From: JAVJPJ01 sp040217295 | GTDB taxonomy: Bacteria > Pseudomonadota > Alphaproteobacteria > Rhodobacterales > Rhodobacteraceae | Direction: 5' to 3' | Assembly (NCBI GenBank): GCA_964460185.1 | Contig: CAYWTM010000034.1 | Location: forward strand, 1 to 28,737 | Length of the DNA: 28,737 nt | Part shown: in pieces, positions 22,038 to 28,737 of the stretch | Layout of the letters: the number at the start of each line of letters is the position of its first letter | Numbering within the stretch: position 1 is the first letter of the stretch | Notes under the pieces: model-generated | The model's database searches: none | Told to the model about the DNA's origin: nothing | What the model saw: only the letters and a program-made list of their open reading frames with translations | Position numbers and translations under genes: made by a program

Positions 22038-23480
22038 ATGGCGGACAAGCCGGACAGTGATGACGACCTGATCCCGGGTCATGGCGTCGTGGTCCGCGCG
22101 GCCAATGGCGACGTGATCCGCTATGATCCCTCGGGCCTGGTGATGCGCCTGTCCGACAAGGTGATCGACGATATCGCCCTGCGTCTTGGGGCTGCGATGC
22201 CCGCATCGCGGGCGCCCGCAGGTGCGCCCGATGCACCGGTTGCCGAAATCGACGCGGACGATCTGCTGGACACCATCGACGCCTGGGATGTCAGGCAAAA
22301 GGGCCAGTGGCTGCACTTCACCGCGCGACTGGCCGGTGCGCAGGGCGTGCGCGGGTTCCGGCGGCACCTGGACGGCGGCACGGTCCTGGGGGACGGTCCG
22401 GGGCCGGTTCTGGGGATCCTCGGCCTTGGCGGTCCGCGGGCGGCGCTGGCCAGCGCGGGTGCGCCGGCCTTTCCCCATCACGTGGTGGCGCCTCAGGACG
22501 ACATCGGCGCGGTGGGCCATGCGGGCGTGGACAAGGCGGTGGAGACCGACCGCCTGGAAGGCCTGCGCGAACGCACCCACGAGGCGCTGGTCGCCGACAC
22601 GATCCTTGGCTGGCAGATGGAGAAATTCGCCCCCCTGCCCCTGATCTTTGCCCGCGTCGAGACCGATGGCTCGGCCAGTGCCGGGGCGCTGGCCGCCGGG
22701 CGCGCGGTCGAAAACCTGCTCGTGGCGGCGGGCAACCTGAAATCCGCCGCCGCCCGCATGGGCAAGCGGGCGAAACTGCTGGCCGTCTGCCTTGATTTCG
22801 CGCTCGAGGACCTGTCTGGCGACGCCACGGCCTATCGGGACGGCATGCTGGCCACGATGCAACGCATTGGCGACGGGCTTTGGTCGCTTGGCTATGACAA
22901 GCCGCTCTTCGTGGCGCGGTTCGAGGCGGGGCTGACCGGGCCCGGGGCCGAGGCGGTGCTGGCAGGCCAATGGGAACTGGCGTGGAACCATGGCGATCAC
23001 AGGCTGATCCATTCCGCGCCGTCCTACATGTTCGCGCTCGACCGCTACGACCGCCCGACCGAAGAGGCGCGCATCCAGATGGCAGAGATGACCGCCGCCG
23101 CACTCTCGGCGGGGGCGGATTGGCGATGCCCGACGCTGTTTCTGGCGGAACGCGAGCCGGGCGATGGGCGCAGCTTGCGCGTCACACTGCAGGCCGAGGG
23201 CGACCTGGTGCTGGAACCGGCGGGCACGACCCATGGATTTGCCTTGCTGAATGCAGGGTCCGCCACGATCGAAACGGTCACGATCGCGCCCGACGACCCA
23301 CAGGCGTTGCTGATCCGCTGCAGCGCCCGGCCCGAAGGCACGGACCTGCGGCTGGCCTATGCGGCAGGCGGCCCCGGGGGTGTGCGCGATGGCTGGTCGC
23401 TGGCCAGTGCCACGGGCGCGACCCTGCATCGGTGGGCCCTGCCCGCGATCTTGCCGGTTACGGACGGTGCGCATGATTGA
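22038..23480 (+). CDS. Unrecognised protein, possibly SGNH/esterase-like
   Basis: I do not recognise this 480-aa protein firmly. It starts MADKPDSDDDLIPGHG with GGGGCAAGGGGCGG just upstream, and has no signal peptide or membrane helix. The first 90 residues are acidic and alanine-rich. The central part (about 120-360) alternates hydrophobic strands and helices: GPVLGILGLGG, KLLAVCLDFALEDLSGDATAYRDGM, KPLFVARFEAGL, and then HRLIHSAPSYMFALDRYDRP. This arrangement is reminiscent of SGNH/sialate O-acetylesterase folds, but I cannot point to a serine block. The C-terminus looks beta-rich. Its end overlaps the next gene by 8 nt, so it belongs to the block ending in the RTX sulfatase. Confidence 0.7.
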   Translation: MADKPDSDDDLIPGHGVVVRAANGDVIRYDPSGLVMRLSDKVIDDIALRLGAAMPASRAPAGAPDAPVAEIDADDLLDTIDAWDVRQKGQWLHFTARLAGAQGVRGFRRHLDGGTVLGDGPGPVLGILGLGGPRAALASAGAPAFPHHVVAPQDDIGAVGHAGVDKAVETDRLEGLRERTHEALVADTILGWQMEKFAPLPLIFARVETDGSASAGALAAGRAVENLLVAAGNLKSAAARMGKRAKLLAVCLDFALEDLSGDATAYRDGMLATMQRIGDGLWSLGYDKPLFVARFEAGLTGPGAEAVLAGQWELAWNHGDHRLIHSAPSYMFALDRYDRPTEEARIQMAEMTAAALSAGADWRCPTLFLAEREPGDGRSLRVTLQAEGDLVLEPAGTTHGFALLNAGSATIETVTIAPDDPQALLIRCSARPEGTDLRLAYAAGGPGGVRDGWSLASATGATLHRWALPAILPVTDGAHD

Positions 23481-24255
23481 GCTGACGGAGGCCCTGCCGC
23501 CCGGCGCGCTGTGCGATGCGCCCGATGCGGCGCTGGCCGATGATCTGGCGGGATGCGGCGTGTGCTGGTGGGCTGGTTCGGGGCTTCAGGCCGACGGGCG
23601 CACCGGGGCGGTGACGGCGTGGGCCCCGCATATGGGACCGCGCACCGCGTTGCCGACCGATCCGAACGAGGGCAACGGCCTGATCGGCGAGGCGGGCGAT
23701 CTGACCGGATTGCAGCTGCGTGACGGTCGGCATTGCGGCATGGTGGTGGACGAAATCGCGCCCGAGGCGGCGCAGATCACTTTCGCGCTGCGCTACCTGC
23801 CCCCGCACGAGGGCGACGCGCGCACGGTCCTGACGCTCAATACCGGCGGCGCGGCCCGCAAGACGCCCAACGAGAATTACCTGTTCGTGTCAGAGGCGGG
23901 CGGCATGCTGACCGTCAAGGATGACAAGGACCTGGTCGAGCTCACCCTGCCCGTCCCCGCCGGCGATGCGCCGCGCCTGGTCATGGGGGGCCTTGCCGGC
24001 GACAGGCTGAGCGTGTCCGTTTTCGGCGGCCCCACGGCCCGAACACAGGCCCGCGCACAGGTCCTGACGGGATCCGCCAGCCTGTTCATCGGGTGCCGCA
24101 ACCAGCGCCCGGGTCTTTTGAAAACGCTTGGCGGGGCGCTGATCTGCGATGTCTGGGTCTGGCCCGGCCGCTGCGTTCCGGGGTCCGACGCCGCCGAGGA
24201 CCGTGCGACCCTGCGCGCGATGGAGCGCTTTCATCTTTGGGTGAGGGACAGCTGA
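23473..24255 (+). CDS. Unrecognised protein, possibly concanavalin-like beta-sandwich
   Basis: This 260-aa protein has no clear family match. The ATG at 23473 lies 8 nt inside the previous gene and GGACGGTGCGC precedes it. The composition is beta-rich, with repeated short strands (ITFALRYLPP, RTVLTLNTGG, YLFVSEAGGMLTVKD, RLVMGGLAGDRLSVSVFGG, SASLFIGCRNQRPGLLKTLGGALICDVWVWPG). That pattern, ending in a helix with ERFHLWV, is typical of LamG/concanavalin A-like carbohydrate-binding modules, but this is an impression. There is no signal peptide. Its TGA overlaps the ATG of the sulfatase gene by one base, so all three genes should be made together. Confidence 0.7.
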   Translation: MIELTEALPPGALCDAPDAALADDLAGCGVCWWAGSGLQADGRTGAVTAWAPHMGPRTALPTDPNEGNGLIGEAGDLTGLQLRDGRHCGMVVDEIAPEAAQITFALRYLPPHEGDARTVLTLNTGGAARKTPNENYLFVSEAGGMLTVKDDKDLVELTLPVPAGDAPRLVMGGLAGDRLSVSVFGGPTARTQARAQVLTGSASLFIGCRNQRPGLLKTLGGALICDVWVWPGRCVPGSDAAEDRATLRAMERFHLWVRDS

Positions 24256-26552
24256 TGGCCTTTACCCCCGATGCGGTCGAAGGCGGCAATCTGTGCGTGA
24301 TCTGGGTCGATGACATGATCGATGTCTTCACCTGGCGCGACACCTTCGGGATCACGATCCAGACCCCGAACCTCGACCGGTTCATGGCGCGCGCGGCGCG
24401 GTTCACCAACGCCTATGCGACGGTGCCGCTATGCGCGCCCTGCCGCGCGGAACTGGCGACGGGGATCAGCCCGTTCCGGTCGGGTCTTGTCGATCTCAAC
24501 CGGTTCTGGCGCGACGTTCACCGCCCGGAAAAGGCCTGGCACTACGACCTGCGCCGGGCGGGGTTCTACAATTTCACCACCGGCAAGGTGGACAGCAATT
24601 ACAAACCCATGCCCGAGGCATATCGGCGGCTTCTGTTCCACGAGGAACCCGAGGCCGAGGACAGGGGCCGCCGCAAGGGCGTGCACGCCTATCTGGATCG
24701 CGGGCCGGGCATCAAGGGGGTGAACCATCCCGACGATGACGGCAGCCAGGATGACAGGTTCTATGATTTCTGGGTGGCGCAAAACGCCATTGATTTCCTG
24801 GGCCGGGCGAACCCCGACAGGCGGCACCTGATCCAGCTTGGCTTCAAGCACCCCCACTACAACCTGATCGCGCCCGACCGGTTCTATGCCCAGTACGATC
24901 CCGCCCGGATCGAATGGCCAAAGATCGCGGCAGAGGCGGATTACCACGGCCCCCAACCCGGTTTCGCGGTCTACGAGGCCGCCTATATCGCCAACGGTCA
25001 ATGGACCCCCGAAAAGGCCGGCGACGAGGCATGGCGACAGGTGGTGCGCGCCTATTTCGCCGCCATCAGCCATGTCGACCATGAAATCGGGCGGTTCCTG
25101 GATGCGCTGGAGGCCTCGGCGCTGGGGCAGAACACGACCGTCGTGTTTCTCAGCGACAACGGGTTCAACCTCGGCAATCACGACAGTTTCCACAAGATGA
25201 GCCAGTGGGACAGCGCCGCCCATATCCCGTTGGGCATCTGGCATGCCTCGATGGATGAGGGCATCGAGATCGACCTGCCCGTCAGCCTGCACAACATTCC
25301 CAGGACGATCATGGACCTTGCGGGCCTGCCCCCCCGGCCCGACTGGACCTCGGGGCAATCGATGTTGCCGCTGATCGATGACAGGTTCGGCACCTATGAC
25401 GCCCAGTGGTCGCCGGTCACCTGCGTGTTCGGCACGCTGTCGGTGCGGCCTTCGGTCGAGGGCTACCGGCACCTGCGCTATTTCCGGTATCCCAACGGCG
25501 AGGAGCATGTCTACGACATCGAGGCCGACCCCGGCGAGACGACCAACCTGGTCGACAGCGCGCCCATGGAGTTTCTGCGCGCCGAACTGGTCAAGGGGGC
25601 GCTGGCGCTGGGGCTGGATCTGCGCGGGCATGAAAACCCCGCCGATGGCGTGAACGCGATGATGGCGGTGGACGGATCGGTCATTCTGGCGGGCGGGCGC
25701 GGCGACAACGACTATTGGGCCTATGGGTCCGATGCCGAAAAGATCCGCGAGGACAAGGATGGCGGCACCGATACGCTTTGGTACATGGCAGGGCCCGACG
25801 ACTATGTCCTGCATTGCCCGCCGCACGTGGAAAAGATCCGCATCGCCACCGTCGTGTCACGCAGCGAAAGCGACGGGCAGACGGGCAAGACCCTCAAGAT
25901 CGTGGCCCATCCCGACAGCCCCATAGACTTCGAAACCTCCGAACGGGTGGAAATCGACCTGCGCGGATCCAATGGCGACGACGTGATGATCGGGCCCAAA
26001 CACGGCGGCGCGACGTTTCATGGCGGGGCTGGCCACGACCTGATGATCGCCAAGGCCAAACAGGCCAACCGGCGGCACGCCTTTTATGGCGAGGCGGGCA
26101 ATGACACGCTGCATGGCGGTCCGGGGCGGGATACGCTGGACGGCGGCACCGGCGACGACGTGATCCATGGCTATTCGGGGCGCAACAACATCTACGGCGG
26201 ACATGGCAATGACATCATCCATGACGGCGAAGGGGCCTCGACCATCGACACGGGACCCGGCCGCAACCTGCTGACGCTTGGACAGGGCGATCACGAGGTG
26301 CATGTGGGCACCGGCATAACCCGCATCACGCCCGAGGCGGGGGCGAAACGGTTCCGCATCGCCTGGGGCGGGGTGACGGTGATCCACGGTTGGGACGGGG
26401 CACAGATCTATGACCTTGGCGCGTGGCCCGGCGCGCCGGCGATCCACGACCTGGGGCACGGCACACGGCGGATCAGGTTGGGATTGTCGATCGTCGACAT
26501 CGAGGGGGTTCCCGACGGTCATGACGTGGCCGGTCAACTGCGCCTGCCCTGA
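24255..26552 (+). CDS. Sulfatase with C-terminal RTX calcium-binding repeats
   Basis: This 765-aa protein has two parts. Residues 10 to about 440 form a type I sulfatase: metal aspartates D19-D20 in VIWVDDM, C60-A-P-C-R64 as the formylglycine motif CxPxR, DNGFNLGNHD at 301-310 with metal residues D301-N302, and HKMSQWD with K314. Residues 586 to about 670 hold RTX nonapeptides (HGGAGHDLM, YGEAGNDTLHGGPGRDTLDGGTGDDVIHG, YGGHGNDIIHDG). The tail to 765 is glycine-rich. There is no signal peptide, and RTX tails normally direct type I secretion, so it is probably exported unfolded. C60 would need conversion to formylglycine before export. No HlyB/HlyD genes or sulfatase-modifying enzyme are in the window. 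It would cleave sulfate esters, probably of a polysaccharide. Confidence 0.9.
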   Translation: MAFTPDAVEGGNLCVIWVDDMIDVFTWRDTFGITIQTPNLDRFMARAARFTNAYATVPLCAPCRAELATGISPFRSGLVDLNRFWRDVHRPEKAWHYDLRRAGFYNFTTGKVDSNYKPMPEAYRRLLFHEEPEAEDRGRRKGVHAYLDRGPGIKGVNHPDDDGSQDDRFYDFWVAQNAIDFLGRANPDRRHLIQLGFKHPHYNLIAPDRFYAQYDPARIEWPKIAAEADYHGPQPGFAVYEAAYIANGQWTPEKAGDEAWRQVVRAYFAAISHVDHEIGRFLDALEASALGQNTTVVFLSDNGFNLGNHDSFHKMSQWDSAAHIPLGIWHASMDEGIEIDLPVSLHNIPRTIMDLAGLPPRPDWTSGQSMLPLIDDRFGTYDAQWSPVTCVFGTLSVRPSVEGYRHLRYFRYPNGEEHVYDIEADPGETTNLVDSAPMEFLRAELVKGALALGLDLRGHENPADGVNAMMAVDGSVILAGGRGDNDYWAYGSDAEKIREDKDGGTDTLWYMAGPDDYVLHCPPHVEKIRIATVVSRSESDGQTGKTLKIVAHPDSPIDFETSERVEIDLRGSNGDDVMIGPKHGGATFHGGAGHDLMIAKAKQANRRHAFYGEAGNDTLHGGPGRDTLDGGTGDDVIHGYSGRNNIYGGHGNDIIHDGEGASTIDTGPGRNLLTLGQGDHEVHVGTGITRITPEAGAKRFRIAWGGVTVIHGWDGAQIYDLGAWPGAPAIHDLGHGTRRIRLGLSIVDIEGVPDGHDVAGQLRLP

Positions 26553-26722
26553 TGCCTGGGCCCGTCAGTGCATCGGGGCAACACATCACCGGGCGCCCAG
26601 TTGCAGGCTTGGACGACGGAAAACGCGCGGCTAAGCTATTGAGAAGTCATATTCACGCGCCGGTTGGCTTGCGGATGCGAAAGTTCGGAAACCAACCTCC
26701 CGCTGGCAGATGAGGCAGGATC

Positions 26723-27634
26723 GTGACACGATCATTGACGTTGTTCTTTATCGTTGAGGCGCCGGGATACCAGTACAAGGCCTGCTACCTCGCGGCCTCG
26801 ATCCGGGAACATCTCGACCCGGATATCGAACTGGTCGGCTACTGCCCGGCCGAACGGCGCGACAAGCTGGATCCGGCGGTCATCGAAACACTCGCCCGTC
26901 TCGGCTGCGAAGTGCGGACATTCGAGACCGACGGGAAATTCCGCACGCCGTATCCGCATGGCAACAAGCTCCTGGCCTGCCTGGAACCAAGACAGACGGC
27001 GTTTTCCGGGTTTCTCGACAGTGACATCATCTTTGTGCGCGATCAGGACATCTCGACCTGGTTCAAGGACGGGCACGTGGCCTGCTCGCCGGCCACGTCG
27101 ATGGGATGGGCCGATCAGTCGATCTGGGATGAGATCTATCGACATCTCGAGATGCCCTTCCCCACGGAACGCATCCAGCTGATGCGAAAGAAGAAACCCT
27201 TGGTTGTTCCATATTTCAGCTCGGGCGTCGTCTACTTTCCCGAGGATCACCGCAACGCGGCCGGGCAAAGCTTTGCCGAGGTATGGATGGACACGGCCCT
27301 GCGGATCGACGCGTTGGACAGCGTGCCCCAAAAACGACCCTATCTTGACCAGTTGAGCCTGCCGCTTGCGATCAAGCGGGCGGACCTGACATGGAACCCG
27401 CTGCCGGAAGAGCAGAATTTCTATCTGGGCGGACGCATGCGACACAAGACCCTGCCCAAGACGCGGGCGATCTGCACCGTTCACTACCGCCACTGGGCCT
27501 TTCTGGAAGAGGCGAAACTGCGCAAGACCGCCTATCAGATGCTCCAGAACACGACCGGGGCGCGTCGCATCAAAAAGGTGCCGCTTGCGCCGATGCCGGA
27601 CGCGGCGAAGGCGCGGTTTGCCAAGATCCAGTGA
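26723..27634 (+). CDS. DxD glycosyltransferase-like protein (GT8-like)
   Basis: This is a 303-aa GT-A fold protein. It opens with TRSLTLFFIVEAPGYQYKA, which resembles a nucleotide-binding beta-alpha unit, and has the metal-binding D99-S-D101 in GFLDSDIIFV. Further recognisable segments are YFSSGVVYFP and RAICTVHYRHW, at positions typical of the acceptor-side motifs of GT8-like enzymes. The start is GTG at 26723 with AGGCAGGA just upstream; no in-frame ATG is nearby. A 170-nt gap with no clear terminator separates it from the sulfatase gene. Donor and acceptor are unknown; the neighbours imply a surface or secreted glycan. Confidence 0.8.
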   Translation: MTRSLTLFFIVEAPGYQYKACYLAASIREHLDPDIELVGYCPAERRDKLDPAVIETLARLGCEVRTFETDGKFRTPYPHGNKLLACLEPRQTAFSGFLDSDIIFVRDQDISTWFKDGHVACSPATSMGWADQSIWDEIYRHLEMPFPTERIQLMRKKKPLVVPYFSSGVVYFPEDHRNAAGQSFAEVWMDTALRIDALDSVPQKRPYLDQLSLPLAIKRADLTWNPLPEEQNFYLGGRMRHKTLPKTRAICTVHYRHWAFLEEAKLRKTAYQMLQNTTGARRIKKVPLAPMPDAAKARFAKIQ

Positions 27635-27785
27635 GTCCGCTTGCCCACAGTTTGCGCGCCCCACCCGTTCCCCGACAGGAAAGGTTTTGCAACCCGCACC
27701 GAAATAAGGGAAAATGTGGGCACAAGAACCAGGCGGCCACAAAAGCCGCCGGACCTGAGCAGATCATGAACAAGGTGATAATAGC

Positions 27786-28598
27786 GTGGAGCTGAACCGC
27801 CGTCCCGTCGCCTCCCTCTGGATCGGAGAGAGCCTGCAATACCTCAACCAGCTGTGCCTGAAATCGCATCTGCGGCATGGCCACCCGGTGACCCTGTACT
27901 GCACCGACAAGGTGACGAATGCCCCCGAGGGTGTCGTCGTCAAGCCCGCCACCGACATCATGGATATCCCGATGGATATCGTCGAACAGACCTCGGCCAG
28001 CTTCCTGTCGAACGTGTTTCGCTACAAGATGATCCAGAAAACCGGCGCCATCTGGATCGATTGCGATGCGTTTTGCCACAAACCCTTTCCCGACGAATGG
28101 GAATGGATCTTTGCCGGTCACGGCATGCGCGGCGCGTTGAACTGCGGGGTCGTGGGCCTGCCGCAGAACTGCGAACTGATGAACCAATTGCTGGACTACT
28201 ACGACAACCTGCCAGAGTGCCCGCCGTGGTGGAACAAGAACCAGCGCAGAAAGATCACCCGTCAGAATGCGTCGCTGCCCCATGCGGTCAAGATCTACAA
28301 GACCGAGCGCACGGCCTTTGGCCCGCAGGCTTTCACCTATTTCGCTCAGCAGACCGGAGACTTCGAAAAGGCGATGACGCCCGATGTGCTGTACCCGGTG
28401 CCGTTCCAGCTGAACGATATCTTTTTCGACCCCCACGGGCGGGTCGAGGGCTGGTTTACCGATGAGACCGTTTCGGTCCACCTCTACACCAACGGCACCA
28501 AGCCCTGGTGGCGCCGCAACCCGCCGTTGGAGAACTCCTATGTCTGGCGGATGTGCCAGGAGGTCGGGATCGACCCGGCACTGGCGCTGGAAAAGTGA
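27786..28598 (+). CDS. DxD glycosyltransferase-like protein (GT32/capsule-synthesis type)
   Basis: This 270-aa protein has the GT32 DXD sugar-binding layout: SASFLSNVFRYKMIQKTGAIW at 70-90 leads into I-D92-C-D94-AFCHKPF. It starts directly with a strand, SLWIGESLQYLNQLCLKS, without signal peptide. HLYTNGTKPWW near the end is typical of the C-terminal region. The start is GTG at 27786 with AAGGTGA 7 nt upstream. An ATG at 27767 is out of frame. It follows the previous glycosyltransferase by 151 nt and its TGA overlaps the ATG of the next gene. Substrates unknown. Confidence 0.82.
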   Translation: MELNRRPVASLWIGESLQYLNQLCLKSHLRHGHPVTLYCTDKVTNAPEGVVVKPATDIMDIPMDIVEQTSASFLSNVFRYKMIQKTGAIWIDCDAFCHKPFPDEWEWIFAGHGMRGALNCGVVGLPQNCELMNQLLDYYDNLPECPPWWNKNQRRKITRQNASLPHAVKIYKTERTAFGPQAFTYFAQQTGDFEKAMTPDVLYPVPFQLNDIFFDPHGRVEGWFTDETVSVHLYTNGTKPWWRRNPPLENSYVWRMCQEVGIDPALALEK

Positions 28599-28737
28599 TG
28601 GCGGCCATGCCGGAACAAGGGGACCACGATATCGAGATGCCGCTGGACTTCGACAGCAGCGCCCCGACGGGGTGGGTTCCTGGTTTCCATCGGGACGTGG
28701 TCTTGGTGCCCTGGGGCGAAAACCCGCCGCGCGGGGC
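28598..28737 (+). CDS. Start of an unrecognised gene (runs off the right edge)
   Basis: The ATG at 28598 overlaps the stop of the preceding glycosyltransferase as TGATG and the frame stays open to the edge, giving 46 residues beginning MAAMPEQGDHDIEMPLDF. This is too little to assign a family. The coupling places it in the same transcript as the glycosyltransferases. Confidence 0.6.
   Translation, partial: MAAMPEQGDHDIEMPLDFDSSAPTGWVPGFHRDVVLVPWGENPPRG

Noticed and set aside
26556..26599. CTGGGC...GCCCAG as terminator after the sulfatase gene
   Set aside because: Only 6 bp with a loop of 32 nt and no T run, so not convincing as a terminator.
1..28737. tRNA, rRNA, CRISPR, prophage or insertion sequence
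   Set aside because: No cloverleaf-like sequences, regularly spaced direct repeats, transposase, integrase or terminal inverted repeats were seen on reading both strands.

Overview
The window looks like a chromosomal segment of a GC-rich alphaproteobacterium of the Rhodobacterales (Paracoccus/Roseobacter type). The grounds are the codon use, the gene families present, and a complete beta-hydroxyaspartate cycle (bhc) locus, a pathway known from Paracoccus denitrificans and common in marine Rhodobacteraceae. I see no tRNA, rRNA, CRISPR array, insertion sequence or phage gene.

Left part (1-6344): mostly leftward genes. A truncated hydantoinase A gene and an FAD amine/amino-acid oxidoreductase form one pair. 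A rightward single-domain rhodanese sits between them and a leftward run. That run encodes fumarylacetoacetase, a Rieske ferredoxin, a [2Fe-2S] subunit and a molybdopterin-binding subunit of a xanthine-oxidase-family hydroxylase. Two of its junctions are 4-nt ATGA overlaps.

Centre (6441-11857): the IclR regulator bhcR is divergent from bhcABCD. Together the four enzymes convert two glyoxylate into one four-carbon acid: BhcA makes glycine from glyoxylate, BhcC joins glycine and glyoxylate, BhcB dehydrates beta-hydroxyaspartate to iminosuccinate, and BhcD reduces that to aspartate. The 164-nt divergent promoter region holds two near-identical TGAAA-N5-TTTCA inverted repeats 73 bp apart, plus a third overlapping palindrome; these are likely BhcR operators.

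Next (12041-14391): ureide catabolism genes. These are ureidoglycolate lyase (allA), a PuuE allantoinase fused to OHCU decarboxylase (UraD), and divergent 5-hydroxyisourate hydrolase (uraH). AllA releases glyoxylate, so purine breakdown could feed the adjacent cycle.

Then (14536-20024): a fadD-type acyl-CoA synthetase directly followed by a bile-acid:sodium-symporter-family protein, a Ca2+/Na+ antiporter, a 611-nt non-coding interval with hairpins, and a polytopic membrane protein of uncertain role that ends in a clear intrinsic terminator.

Right part (20133-28737): a rightward cluster that appears devoted to glycans. It has a glycosyltransferase fused to a methyltransferase-like domain, two unrecognised proteins, a sulfatase with a C-terminal RTX calcium-binding tail and no signal peptide, two DxD glycosyltransferases with GTG starts, and the start of another unknown gene. 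Three of these genes (22038-26552) overlap one another, and the sulfatase lies in that block. This is the least familiar part of the window.
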